Source: Cellulosimicrobium arenosum (GTDB taxonomy: Bacteria > Actinomycetota > Actinomycetes > Actinomycetales > Cellulomonadaceae). From it: a stretch of 64,000 bases of DNA. Where the stretch lies: assembly GCF_014837295.1 (NCBI RefSeq), contig NZ_JACYHB010000008.1, positions 62,001 to 126,000 of the forward strand, in the 5' to 3' direction. Each line of letters begins with the position of its first letter. Within the stretch, counting starts at the first letter, position 1. Below are positions 42,510-51,900 of the stretch, one piece after another. The notes below the pieces were generated by a model. The model saw only the letters and a list, made by a program, of their open reading frames with translations, ran no database searches and was not told where the DNA came from. Position numbers and translations under genes: made by a program.

Positions 42510-43778
42510 TCACGACAGGTCGCTGCGGGCCCCCAGCCACGGGGCCAGGTCGTCGTCGCGGCCGAGCCAGCGCAGGCCGCCGTCGCTGAGCTCGTCCTGC
42601 GTCGCGAGCGCGTCGGTGAACGCGTCGAGCAGACGCGGGCGGGCGTCCTCGCCCCGGCCCGGCCGTTCCGGTCGGGCGCCGACGACGACGATCCGCGTGT
42701 GCGGCGCCAGGCTCGCGCCGTCCGAGGACGCCACGTCCGCCCAGGCCCCCAGGCCGCCGATCGAGAGCTGGCCGCCCGCACCCTCCCACGCGCACAACGA
42801 GTCCGGGCGGTTCGCGACGTGGAAGACGCCGCGCGAACGGACGTACCCGCCACCCAGGTCCTCGATGCGGCGCAGCAGCCGCTCGGGGTCGAACGGCCGC
42901 GCCGACCGCAGCTCGAGCGTCCAGCTCCGGTCGCGGGGGTCGCGCGCCGTGTGCGCGGCCCGCACGCCGTGTCCCGCTCGTCCCGCCGAGGCGGCCCGCC
43001 GTGGTGGCCCGGACCGTCCCCGGGTCACGGCCGTGCTGCCGGTGTGCGGTGCCCCGAGCGGATGGGCGCGACGCTCGGCAGCGGCGGCGTCGTGAGACCT
43101 GGCGGCCAGGTCGCCGACGACGACACGGTGCAGCCCGTCGAGCCGGTGCGAGTCCTCGCCGCGGAGCCGGTCGACCAGGCCTGAACCGGTCGGTGCGGTC
43201 GCGCGGCTCCCGGACGTCACGACGAGGTCCGCGTGCTCGAGCTGCGCGGCGACCACCTCGCCCACGGCGCGCTCGTCGTCGTCGGTCAGCGCGATCCCCC
43301 GCTCGGCGACGAGATCGTCGGCGAGCAGGTCGTGCTCGACCGTCTCGACGTCCACGACGGCGAGGACGGTCGCGAGGCGCAGCCGCTCGAGCTCGCCACC
43401 GGGCGCAGCCGCACCGGCGAGCGCGCGGGTCACGGGCAGCGACTCCGCCGCGACGGGCAGGGCCAGCACCACGTGGTCCCACCGGCCGTCGTCGGCCAGT
43501 CGGCGCAGCGTGGGGACGGCGTCCTCGCGCACCGCGCACGACAGGCACGCGTGCTCGAGCGGGACGACCTCGTCCTCCACGACCCCGGCGGCGTCGACGA
43601 CGACGCGGTGCAGCTCGCCCTCGGTCGCGCGGATGTCGTGGCGCACCACGACCGCACCGGGTGCGCCGACGACGAGGCCGAACACCGCCGACTCGCGCAG
43701 GACGGGATCGATCGTCGACAGGACGCTGAGCGCGGCGCGGTCGTCCGCCGGGGTCGGGTCGGGTCGGGTCTGGCTCAT
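42510..43778 (-). CDS. CobW-like zinc-homeostasis protein without a P-loop
   Basis: A 422-residue CobW/COG0523-like protein. The metal-binding CxxC of the family is in [11 protein letters not shown], and the C-terminal CobW_C domain is present ([40 protein letters not shown]...). The N-terminus, where a GxxGxGKT Walker A should be, reads [23 protein letters not shown], so GTP binding by the normal P-loop is unlikely. The ATG at 43778 has GGAG upstream. It is divergent from the ribosomal-protein operon across a Zur-like box, which suggests zinc control. Confidence 0.85.
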   Translation of the reverse strand: MSQTRPDPTPADDRAALSVLSTIDPVLRESAVFGLVVGAPGAVVVRHDIRATEGELHRVVVDAAGVVEDEVVPLEHACLSCAVREDAVPTLRRLADDGRWDHVVLALPVAAESLPVTRALAGAAAPGGELERLRLATVLAVVDVETVEHDLLADDLVAERGIALTDDDERAVGEVVAAQLEHADLVVTSGSRATAPTGSGLVDRLRGEDSHRLDGLHRVVVGDLAARSHDAAAAERRAHPLGAPHTGSTAVTRGRSGPPRRAASAGRAGHGVRAAHTARDPRDRSWTLELRSARPFDPERLLRRIEDLGGGYVRSRGVFHVANRPDSLCAWEGAGGQLSIGGLGAWADVASSDGASLAPHTRIVVVGARPERPGRGEDARPRLLDAFTDALATQDELSDGGLRWLGRDDDLAPWLGARSDLS

Positions 43779-43822
43779 GCGGGTGCTCCGTTCGGTCTGC
43801 GGGACTGGCCACACCGTACACC

Positions 43823-43852
43823 TTGACGGGAATGATTCTCACTATCTATTGT
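43823..43852 (+). promoter_or_regulatory. Zur-like box and promoter of the zinc-starvation operon
   Basis: TGACGGGAATGATTCTCA (43824-43841) contains the AATGATT core of actinobacterial Zur sites (TGAAAATCATTTTCA-type, read on the other strand as TGAGAATCATTCCCGTCA). TTGACG (43823-43828) and TATTGT (43847-43852) form a promoter with 18-base spacing, so a bound repressor would block it. The position between the CobW-like and bL28 genes could serve both directions. Confidence 0.75.
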
Positions 43853-43880
43853 TCCACTCGTCGTCAGGAAGGAACACCAC

Positions 43881-44117
43881 ATGGCTGCCGTCTGCCAGGT
43901 GCTCGGCACCTCGCCCGGGTTCGGGCACTCGATCTCGCACTCCCACGTGCGGACCAAGCGCCGCTTCGACCCCAACGTCCAGAAGAAGCGCTACTGGGTG
44001 CCCTCGCTCGGGCGCCACGTCACGCTGCGCGTCAGCGCGCGCGGCATCAAGACCATCGACCGCAAGGGGATCGACGCCGTCGTGGCGCAGGTCCTCGCCC
44101 GAGGGGAGAAGCTCTGA
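43881..44117 (+). CDS. rpmB: ribosomal protein bL28, cysteine-poor paralog
   Basis: A 78-residue bL28 ([41 protein letters not shown]...). It has one cysteine and no CxxC pairs, so it is the zinc-independent form. First gene of a five-gene set of zinc-free ribosomal proteins behind the Zur-like box; AAGGAA precedes the ATG. During zinc shortage such copies replace the zinc-binding ones and free the metal. Confidence 0.95.
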   Translation: MAAVCQVLGTSPGFGHSISHSHVRTKRRFDPNVQKKRYWVPSLGRHVTLRVSARGIKTIDRKGIDAVVAQVLARGEKL

Positions 44118-44284
44118 TGGCATCCCGCGTCGACCTCCGTCCCGTCGTGAGGCTCCGCTCCACGGCCGGCACCGGTTTCACGTACGTCACCCGCAAGAAC
44201 CGCCGCAACGACCCCGACCGCATGGTCCTGCGCAAGTACGACCCCGTCGCACGACGCCACGTCGACTTCCGCGAGGAGCGCTGA
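44117..44284 (+). CDS. rpmG: ribosomal protein bL33, cysteine-free paralog
   Basis: A 55-residue bL33 ([41 protein letters not shown]). The four zinc cysteines of the C+ form are absent. The ATG overlaps the bL28 stop by one base (TGATG), so the two are coupled. Confidence 0.95.
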   Translation: MASRVDLRPVVRLRSTAGTGFTYVTRKNRRNDPDRMVLRKYDPVARRHVDFREER

Positions 44285-44589
44285 TGGCGAAGACGTCGAA
44301 GATCGCCCGGAACGATCAGCGCGCGGCCGTGGTCGCGAGCTACGCCGAGCGTCGCGCCGTGCTCAAGCGGATCGTCGCGGCGTCGTCGTCCACGCCCGCG
44401 GAGAAGGCCGCGGCAGTGAGCGAGTTCCAGCGGCAGCCTCGCGACGCGAGCGCCACCCGGCTGCGCAACCGCGACGTCGCCGACGGCCGACCGCGTGGCT
44501 ACTCCCGAAAGTTCGGGCTGTCCCGCGTCCGGCTGCGCGACATGGCGCACCGGGGTGAGCTGCCCGGCGTGACGAAGTCCAGCTGGTAG
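44284..44589 (+). CDS. rpsN: ribosomal protein bS14/uS14, cysteine-free paralog
   Basis: A 101-residue S14 of the long, zinc-independent type ([28 protein letters not shown]... [33 protein letters not shown]). No CxxC pairs are present. The start overlaps the bL33 stop by one base, continuing the coupled chain. Confidence 0.95.
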   Translation: MAKTSKIARNDQRAAVVASYAERRAVLKRIVAASSSTPAEKAAAVSEFQRQPRDASATRLRNRDVADGRPRGYSRKFGLSRVRLRDMAHRGELPGVTKSSW

Positions 44590-44624
44590 CCCACGGGCAC
44601 CCGCCGCACCGAGAGGAGAACAGC

Positions 44625-44918
44625 ATGAAGAAGGACATCCACCCCGAGTACGGGCGCGTCGTCTACCGCGACAGGTCGGCCGACTACGCGTTCCTCACGC
44701 GCTCGACGCTCGCCGGGAGCCATCCGGGCGGACCGGGCACGCCGCACGAGACCGTCGTCTGGGCGGACGGGAACGTCTACCCCGTCGTCGACGTCGAGGT
44801 CTCGAGCGCGAGCCACCCGTTCTACACGGGCGACCAGCGCGTCGTGGACACCGCTGGCCGCGTCGAGCGGTTCCGTCAGCGCTACGGCACGCGTGCGCAG
44901 GGCGGCGGTGCGCGATGA
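44625..44918 (+). CDS. rpmE2: ribosomal protein bL31 type B, zinc-free
   Basis: A 97-residue bL31 type B ([28 protein letters not shown]... [31 protein letters not shown]). The zinc-binding cysteines of type A are absent. GAGAGGAG precedes the ATG. Its stop overlaps the bL36 start (ATGA). Confidence 0.95.
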   Translation: MKKDIHPEYGRVVYRDRSADYAFLTRSTLAGSHPGGPGTPHETVVWADGNVYPVVDVEVSSASHPFYTGDQRVVDTAGRVERFRQRYGTRAQGGGAR

Positions 44919-45037
44919 AGGTCCGCGCGTCGCTGCGCTCGCTCAAGGACAAGCCCGGCGCGAAGGTCGTGCGCCGCCGGGGCAAGACCTACGTCATCAA
45001 CGAGGCCAACCCGCGCTGGAAGGCCCGACAGGGCTGA
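44915..45037 (+). CDS. rpmJ: ribosomal protein bL36, cysteine-free paralog
   Basis: A 40-residue bL36 ([20 protein letters not shown]..., ending NPRWKARQG). The C/C/C/H zinc set of the standard form is missing, so it is the zinc-independent version. The ATG overlaps the bL31 stop by four bases. Last ribosomal gene of the operon. Confidence 0.93.
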   Translation: MKVRASLRSLKDKPGAKVVRRRGKTYVINEANPRWKARQG

Positions 45038-45130
45038 ACCGACGCAGCCCGCGCCGCCGACCGGCGCGGGCACGGCCCGCCACCACCACGAGAAAGGAGC
45101 GGTCGCCCACGCCGGGACGACCGACAACCC

Positions 45131-46585
45131 ATGCACCTCACCGCACCCACCACATTCCGCCGAGACGTGAGCTCCCGCCCCGGACCCGCACGAGACAGGG
45201 GCGGGAGCTCCCGTCTCGGTGCACGGGCGCTCGCCCTCGGCGTCCTTCCGCTCGTTCTTGTCGCCGGGTGTGCCAACGGGGCGGGGGAGGGTGACGGGGG
45301 CGGGGAGCCCGCGACGTCGGGCAGCGGGTCGCCCGAGGCGTCCGACGTGAGCGAGGCCGCCACCGTGACGCCGCGCCTGGTGCTCACCCACGACGGCGGC
45401 ATCGAGATCCTCGACGCCACGACCCTCGAACCGGTCGGCGACGTCGAGCTTCCCGGGTTCAACCGGGTCAACCCCGCGGGCGACGGACGGCACGTCCTGG
45501 TGTCCACGACGGGCGGCTTCCAGGTGCTCGACGCCGGGACGTGGGCCGAGCCGCACGGGGACCACTCGCACTACTACACCGCGGACCCGCTGCTCACCGA
45601 CGTGACGTACGCGGCCGAGAAGCCCGGCCACGTCGTCGTGCACGACGGGCGCACGGCGCTGTTCGACGACGGCACCGGCGACGTGGTCGTGCTCGACTCG
45701 GCCGCGGTGGCCGACGGCCCCGACGGCGCCCGCACCCTCACCACGCCCGCCGCCCACCACGGCGTCGCGGTCGAGCTGCCCGACGGGACCCTCGTGGTGA
45801 GCGAGGGCACCGAGGACGCGCGGACCGGCGTCCGCGTGCTCGACGCCGACGGCGCCGAGCTCGCCGCGAGCGACGAGTGCCCCGGGGTGCACGGGGAGGC
45901 CGTCGCGGCCGACGAGGCCGTCGTCGTCGGGTGCGAGGACGGTGTGCTCGTCGTCGCCGGCACGACGATCACCAAGGTGGGCAGCCCCGACACGTACGGG
46001 CGCATCGGCAACCAGGCGGGGACCGAGGCGTCGCCCGTCGTGCTCGGCGACTACAAGTCCGACCCCGACGCCGAGCTCGAGGAGCCGACCCGGGTCTCCC
46101 TCGTCGACACGCGCGACGGCACCATGCGCCTCGTCGACCTGCCCGCGAGCTACACGTTCCGGTCGCTCGGCCGCGGCGCCGACGGCGAGGCGCTGGTCCT
46201 CGGGACGGACGGGTCGCTGCACGTCATCGACCCGGAGAGCGGCGAGATCGTGCGCTCGATCCCGGTGATCGACGCGTGGGAGGAGCCCGCCGAGTGGCAG
46301 TCCCCGCGGCCCGCGCTGTTCGTGCAGGACGGGATCGCCTACGTCACGGACCCCGCGGGCCAGGCGATCCACGCGGTGGACGTCGAGGGCGGCGAGGTGT
46401 GGAGGAGCGCCGCGCTCGACGTCGTGCCCGACGAGCTCACCGGGGTGAGCGGTGACGCCGCCGCCGGCGACCACGAGCATGCGGACGACGCGCGCTCCCA
46501 CGGCGAGGAGCACCACGACCACGAGCACGCGGGCGACCAGGAGGGCGACCAGGAGGGCGACGACGGGGGCACCCAGGAGGGGTGA
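45131..46585 (+). CDS. aztD: AztD-like zinc metallochaperone lipoprotein
   Basis: A 484-residue secreted beta-propeller protein. The lipoprotein signal (LALGVLPLVLVAGC) is followed by an acidic spacer and propeller blades (LVLTHDGGIEILDATTLEPVGDVELPG, HVLVSTTGGFQVLDAGTWAEPHGDHSHYYTADPLLTDVTYAAEKPGHVVVHDG). The HGDHSHYY cluster and a His/Asp/Glu-rich tail (GDHEHADDARSHGEEHHDHEH) fit the AztD zinc chaperone. It follows the zinc-free ribosomal genes, so likely the same Zur regulon. The N-terminal ~30 residues are coded by a palindromic repeat (45160-45219); an in-frame GTG at 45167 is an alternative start, and the only good ribosome-binding site (AAAGGAG) lies 30 bases too far upstream. Confidence 0.85.
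   Translation: MHLTAPTTFRRDVSSRPGPARDRGGSSRLGARALALGVLPLVLVAGCANGAGEGDGGGEPATSGSGSPEASDVSEAATVTPRLVLTHDGGIEILDATTLEPVGDVELPGFNRVNPAGDGRHVLVSTTGGFQVLDAGTWAEPHGDHSHYYTADPLLTDVTYAAEKPGHVVVHDGRTALFDDGTGDVVVLDSAAVADGPDGARTLTTPAAHHGVAVELPDGTLVVSEGTEDARTGVRVLDADGAELAASDECPGVHGEAVAADEAVVVGCEDGVLVVAGTTITKVGSPDTYGRIGNQAGTEASPVVLGDYKSDPDAELEEPTRVSLVDTRDGTMRLVDLPASYTFRSLGRGADGEALVLGTDGSLHVIDPESGEIVRSIPVIDAWEEPAEWQSPRPALFVQDGIAYVTDPAGQAIHAVDVEGGEVWRSAALDVVPDELTGVSGDAAAGDHEHADDARSHGEEHHDHEHAGDQEGDQEGDDGGTQEG
45160..45219. repeat. GTGAGCT(G/C)CCGCCCC palindrome, copy 3, inside a coding region
   Basis: Arms 45160-45181 and 45198-45219 (22 bases, one mismatch) with a 16-base loop. The arm CCGAGACGTGAGCTCCCGCC differs from copies 1 and 2 by G-to-C at one core position. 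It lies within the 5' end of the AztD-like gene, between its first codons and the hydrophobic part of the signal peptide. Confidence 0.88.
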
Positions 46586-46726
46586 ATCGGGCACCGATCG
46601 CCTTCAGGTCGCGCGAATCCGCGCGTGTTCCCTAGTGTTGACCCCGGTGCAGGCCCTCCGGCTGGCACACTGAGCCCTGACGCGGCGGGTGATCACCCGG
46701 CCGCGTGAACCGAAGAAGGGAACCCC

Positions 46727-47008
46727 ATGTCGCTCAACAAGTCCGAGCTCGTCTCGGCCATCGCCAGCAAGGCCGACCTGACCAAGGCGGACGCCGAGAG
46801 CGCCCTCAACGCCCTGCAGGAGGTCCTCATCGAGTCGCTGGGCCAGGGCGAGGCCGTGAAGATCACGGGTCTGCTCTCCGTCGAGCGTGTCGAGCGCGCC
46901 GCACGCACGGGCCGCAACCCGCGCACCGGCGAGGAGATCTCGATCCCGGCCGGCTACGGCGTCAAGATCAGCGCCGGCAGCCTGCTGAAGAAGGCCGTCG
47001 CCAAGTGA
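46727..47008 (+). CDS. hup: HU-family nucleoid protein
   Basis: A 93-residue HU/IHF protein: MSLNKSELVSAIASKADLTKADAESALNALQEVLIESLGQGEAVKITGLLSVERVERAARTGRNPRTGEEISIPAGYGVKISAG... The RTGRNPRTGE arm inserts into the DNA minor groove. It is the short form without the lysine-rich tail found in mycobacterial HupB. AAGGGAA precedes the ATG. A TAGTGT at 46633-46638 may be the -10. A strong terminator follows at 47050. Confidence 0.96.
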   Translation: MSLNKSELVSAIASKADLTKADAESALNALQEVLIESLGQGEAVKITGLLSVERVERAARTGRNPRTGEEISIPAGYGVKISAGSLLKKAVAK

Positions 47009-47049
47009 CGACCCGCCGACGGCGCCGCTGACGGGTCGTCGGCGACGGA

Positions 47050-47085
47050 CGAAGGCCCGGACCCCCGCAGGGGTCCGGGCCTTCG
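47050..47085 (+). terminator. terminator of the HU gene
   Basis: A perfect 16-bp stem (CGAAGGCCCGGACCCC and its complement) with a CGCA loop, 41 bases after the HU stop and between convergent genes. The loop-proximal GC block and the GAAGGCC...GGCCTTC base resemble a classical intrinsic terminator without a long U-tract. Confidence 0.88.
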
Positions 47086-47125
47086 CGCATCCGGAGCGCT
47101 CACGACGCCCGGGCCGGGCCGCTCG

Positions 47126-47500
47126 TCAGGCGCGCACGACGTTCGCGAGGATCCCCCGGGCGCTCAGGCGCGTGCCGATCGCGACGTCGACCTCCTCGAA
47201 GGCCTTGTTGGCGCGCGCGATACCGACGGCGCCGGCCATCGCGCCGTGCCCCGTCGCGCGCTGCACCCGGGCGACGAGCGCACCGGCGGCGTCCAGGAAG
47301 TCCACCGTGAACACGAGGTGCTGGTTCTTGCCCGCGAAGGCACCGAGCCAGAAGGTCTTGGACCTGCTGCCGCGCTCGACGGACCACTGGCCGCTGGGCT
47401 GCTGCGGGGTGATCGTGAACCCCTGCTCCTGGAGCGCCGCGGCGAGCTCGTGACGTGCGGCGTCGTGGTCGCCGGTGAGGAAGTAGTCGACGGTGGCCAT
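47126..47500 (-). CDS. small conserved-looking protein of unknown function
   Basis: A 124-residue soluble protein (MATVDYFLTGDHDAARHELAAALQEQGFTITPQQPSGQWSVERGSRSKTFWLGAFAGKNQHLVFTVDFLDAAGALVARVQRATGHGAMAGAVGIARANKAF). The pattern of a short helix then a beta-sheet with basic loops is reminiscent of small lipid- or ligand-binding folds, but no family is recognised. The ATG has CAGGAGA upstream. Convergent with HU. Confidence 0.7.
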   Translation of the reverse strand: MATVDYFLTGDHDAARHELAAALQEQGFTITPQQPSGQWSVERGSRSKTFWLGAFAGKNQHLVFTVDFLDAAGALVARVQRATGHGAMAGAVGIARANKAFEEVDVAIGTRLSARGILANVVRA

Positions 47501-47602
47501 GGTTCTCCTGGATCGGTCGGCGGGGTCGGCGCCTGCCGCCCCCCTGACCGCGCGGACGCACGGCCGGGTGTGATGGTAGCGACAACGTGCCAGCATCGTC
47601 GG

Positions 47603-48856
47603 GTGCGCGACCGCCCCAGCAGCCTCCACTCCCACGTCCACGGCCCGACGGCGCCGGCGACGCGACGCGTCCGGGTGGTCCTGGCCGCGCTGCTCGTCCC
47701 GGCCCTGCTCGCCACTCTCGTCGGCCTCGTCGCGCTGTGGCCGGCCGCCGCGGACGTCCCGGACCGCATCCCCGTGGCGGCGGAGGGCAGCTCGGTCCTG
47801 CGCGCGACGGTCACGGGCCCGGCCGACGCGGAGACCGGCGTCGTCCCGGCCCGCCTGGACGCGGGCTCGCGCGCGGAGGGCGAGGACGTCGGCGGCGACC
47901 AGGTCACGGTCGTCGTCCCGCCCGAGTACGTGGCGTACGGGCTCGACGACGGCGACCGCCTGCGCGTGCTCCACGTCCCCGGGGCCGTGGCCGCCGGGAG
48001 CACCCCGTACGTGTTCCTCGACTTCGAGCGCGGCCTGCCGATCGGGATCCTCGCGGTCGCGTACGCGCTCGTGGTGCTCGCCGTCGCGCGCTGGCGGGGG
48101 CTCGCCGCGCTCGCGGGGCTGGCGGGGGCGTTCGCCGTCATCGGCTGGTTCACGCTCCCGGCGCTGCTCGGGGGCCAGGAGGCGCTGAGCGTGGCGGTCG
48201 TGACGTCGTCGCTCGTGATGTTCGTCGTGCTGTACGTCGCGCACGGGTTCTCGGCCCGGACCTCGACCGCGCTGCTCGGCACGCTCGTCGGCCTGGTGCT
48301 CACGGCGGTGCTCGGCTGGTGGGGGTCGGGCGCGGCGAACATCACGGGCCTGACGTCCGAGGAGTCCCTGTGGATACCGAGCTACGCACCGTCGCTCGAC
48401 ATCCGCGGGGTCGTGCTGTGCGGGATCGTCCTCGCGGGGATGGGCGTCCTCAACGACGTCACGATCACGCAGGCGTCCGCCGTGTGGGAGCTGCGGGCCG
48501 TCGCGCCGCTCGCGACGCGCCGCGACCTGTTCACGCGCGCGATGCGGATCGGGCGCGACCACATCGCGTCGACCGTCTACACGATCGCGTTCGCGTACGT
48601 CGGGGCCGCGCTGCCGCTGCTCATGGCCGTCTACCTCTCGGACCAGGCGCTCGCGACGAGCCTGACCTCCGGCGAGATCGCGGAGGAGGTCGTGCGCACG
48701 CTCGTCGGGTCGATCGGGCTGGTCCTCGCCATCCCGATCACGACGGCGATCGCGGCGCTCGCCGTGCCCGGGCCGGTCGCGCCGGGAACTGCCCCGCTCG
48801 ATCCGACGGTGCCGGAGGTCGAGGCGCGCCAGACCGCCCGCCAGCCCGACGCCTGA
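47603..48856 (+). CDS. YibE/F-family membrane protein
   Basis: A 417-residue membrane protein with a large extracytoplasmic N-terminal loop after the first helix and about seven further helices. GILAVAYALVVLAVARWRGLAALAGLAGAFAVIGWFTLPALLGG, GIVLAGMGVLNDVTITQASAVWEL and TRAMRIGRDHIASTVYTIAFAYVGAALPLL match the YibE/F family, whose role is unsettled. The GTG at 47603 is 6 nt after CAGCAT, a weak leaderless -10. Confidence 0.87.
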   Translation: MRDRPSSLHSHVHGPTAPATRRVRVVLAALLVPALLATLVGLVALWPAAADVPDRIPVAAEGSSVLRATVTGPADAETGVVPARLDAGSRAEGEDVGGDQVTVVVPPEYVAYGLDDGDRLRVLHVPGAVAAGSTPYVFLDFERGLPIGILAVAYALVVLAVARWRGLAALAGLAGAFAVIGWFTLPALLGGQEALSVAVVTSSLVMFVVLYVAHGFSARTSTALLGTLVGLVLTAVLGWWGSGAANITGLTSEESLWIPSYAPSLDIRGVVLCGIVLAGMGVLNDVTITQASAVWELRAVAPLATRRDLFTRAMRIGRDHIASTVYTIAFAYVGAALPLLMAVYLSDQALATSLTSGEIAEEVVRTLVGSIGLVLAIPITTAIAALAVPGPVAPGTAPLDPTVPEVEARQTARQPDA

Positions 48857-48935
48857 GCGCCCTCTTCACCGGACCGCCACCGTTCCCCCTGTGGACGCGG
48901 CCCCGGGCGGCTCCCCGGTCCGCCAGGATGTGCGC

Positions 48936-51900
48936 ATGAGAGAGCGCTGGGTCGAGACCGCGCTGGTGCGGCTGCCCGACACCCGCAGGTGCCCGGGCTG
49001 CGCCGAGCTCTTGCGCTCGACCCGCTGCGACCTGTGCCTGCTCGACCTGTCCGGCCCGGCGGCGCACCGCATCGCCGCGGCGTCCCGCGCCGCTGCCGAC
49101 GCGCTCGCCTACCGCCAGGCCGAGCTCGACGCGTTGCGCGCCTCCCAGCCCGAGGCCGCGGCACTGGACCGTCGTCTTGCCACCGGATCCGCGGACGAGG
49201 CGCGTCCTGCGCAGCCGGCGCTCGCTGCGCGGCCGCCCGGTGCGCAGCGGCCGGTGGCCCCACGGGCCGGCGCCCAACGCCCCGGCCCACCACCTGGTGC
49301 TCCACGTCCTGGCGCGTCACGACCCGTTCCGCGGTTCCCGCAGCAGCCCCCCGCGCCGTCGCGACCGGTCCCGAGCCCCGCTCGGACGGTCGGCCTGCAG
49401 CCGATCCTCGCCGGGGCGGGGGCGGGCCTGCTCGCCGTCGCAGCGGTGGTCTTCGTATTCTTCACGTTCGCGGACGACCTCGCGCTGCGCGCCCTGGTCA
49501 CCGGGCTCGTCACGCTCATCACGGTGCTCGCCGTCGTCGCCCTGCGGCGCCTGGGACTGCGGGCGTCGGCGGAGGCGGTGGCCGCGCTCGCCGTGGTGCT
49601 CGCGCTCGTCGACGCCGAGCTCGCGCTCCAGGCAGGTCTCCTGTCGGCACTCGACCCCGCGCTCGCGCGCGCCGTGCTCCTCGGCGTGCTCGCCGTCGGG
49701 CTGGGGGTCGTCGGCGACCTCGGACGCATCCGGCTGTGGGTCACGGGAGCTCTCGTCCTCGCGCCCCTGGTCCCGCTCGTCGCGGCCGCCGCGGCCGGTT
49801 CGGGCCGGGTCGCAGCGGCGTCCTCCCTCGCGCTGCTCGCGTCGGCGCTCGTCACGATCGGCGCACGACCCGTGGTCGCCCGGTCCGGTCCGCGGGTCGG
49901 CAGCGCGCTCGTCCCGGAACGGGGCTACCTGCGGGCAGCGCGGCACGTCGTCGTGCCCGCCGCCGCTCTCGCCGCGCTGTTCGTCCCGTCGCTCCCGGGC
50001 CTGCCGGGCCGGTCCGGCGGCGCCGTGCTCGTCCTCGCGGTCGCGCTCACGGCGACCGTGCTCCGGCTCGCGACGCACGAGCGGTTCTGGCTCGCCACGG
50101 CGGGTGCTGCGGCGGCGCTCGCCGGTGGTGTGGCCGTCGTGGGCGCGGGCGGCCTCGCGGCCGCGCCCGTCGTGGCCGGGCTGGTGTGGTTCGTCCTCGT
50201 CGCGGCGAGCGGGCCGTGGGTCAGCGGCCGGGTGCGCACGTCCCGCCCGCTCGCGACCGCCTCGCGGGCCGACGTCCTGCTCGGCGGCGCGCTCGTGGTC
50301 GTGTGCCTCGCCCTGCCGGCCCTCCTCGCGCCGGTGGTGCGCGTGCTCGGCACGCTGGCCGACGTGACAGCGAACGGCCCGGCACGCGTGCTCGACACCG
50401 CGCCGCTCGGGCTCGCGGGCAGCAGCGGTCTCGACGGTGGGTCGAGCGTCTTCGACCCGGCCGCGGTGAGCCTCACCCTCCTCACCCTGCTCGTCGTCGT
50501 CCTCGTCGCGCTCGTCGCAGCCCGGTTGCCGGTGCTGCGCCCGGCGGTCCCCGCGACGACGGGCCCGCGGGCGGACGCGCCCGGACCGCTCGTCCCCGGT
50601 GCGCCGGCCCTGCGGCCCGTGCCGGTGGTCGCTGCCGGTCGCGCCACGGCGCCGTGGTTCGCGCTGCTCCTCGTGCTCGGCGCCGTGCTCGACGAGCGGC
50701 TCGCCCCCGTGACCACGTTCGTGCTCCTCGCCCTGCTCGCGGCGGTCCTCGTCGTGGTCACGGCGCGTCCGGCGTCGACCGCGCCGTCCGCGCTGTCCGC
50801 CCCGGCGACGGACCCCGCCGCACCGACGGCGGGGGTGCTCGTGCGCGCGGTCCGGCGCCGAGCCGGTCGGGTGCTGCGCCCGGCGTCCGCCGCTGCCGAG
50901 GGCGCACGCCGTGCACTGCGCCGCGCCGGAGCGACCGCGCAGGTCGACGTCGAGCGCGCCCGGTGGCGCGCCGCCGGCGTGAGCGCCCTGTTCGTCGCGA
51001 CGGCGCTCACCGTCCTCGTCTCGTGGGACGCGCGGTCGACGGCGACCGTCGGCGGGCTCGTCGTCGCCGCCCTGCTGCTCGGCGCGCGCGCGAGCGTGCC
51101 CCGCGCCGTGCGGCCCGCGCTCGTGGCGATCGCGGACGGCTACGCGCTCCTCGTCCTCGGCACGACGCTGGGCTGGGCCGGGCTGGGCGGGGTCGCGACG
51201 CTGTGCACGGTCTCCGCCGTCGCGTCGCTCGTCGCGCTCGGCGCGACCGTGCTGGAACGGCTCGACCGGGACTCCTGGCGCGCGGTGCTCGCGGTCACCG
51301 CCGTGCCGTTCACGCTCGGCATCGGGAGCGTCGTCGTCGAACGCAGCTGGTGGTCGGTCGGCGCGTGCGCCGCGATGCTCGCGCTCGAGGTGACGCTCGT
51401 CGTGACGCGACGCACCGGCGCCGACGTCGCGCTGCGAGCGCTCGCGGCCGGGCTGGTCCTGCCGACCGCGTCCGTCGGGGTCGTCAGCGCCGGCGCGCTC
51501 CTGCTGACGGGCAGCGGGTCGCCGGTCGTCCTGCCGGTCGTGGCGCTCCTCGTCGCCGTGGCCGCCGCCGCCGCCCGACCGGTGGCCGACGCCGTCGCCG
51601 CCCGCGTCCCCGCGCCTCCCGACGGCTCGCCCGCGCCTCCCGGAGCCGTCTCGGCCGGGACGGGCGCCACCTGGGTACGGACGGCGCTCGAGGCGAGCGC
51701 GGCGCTGACCGGAGCGATCGCCGTGGGGCTCGCGTACGGACGGGCCGCCGCCGGGCCCGAGGTCGCGGTCGCCGTCCTCGTGCTGCTCGCCGTCGGTGCG
51801 GGTCTGCTCGCGCGCCAGCACGACCGCGCCGGGGTGTGGTGGCTGAGCGCCGCCCTCGGCACCGCGGCGACCTGGACGGCGCTCGCCGCCGCCGGGATCG

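Noticed and set aside
42308-42589. Plus-strand frame after the second YcnI gene
   Set aside because: Arg/Pro/Gly-rich composition of a shadow frame and overlap with the CobW-like gene; no homology seen.
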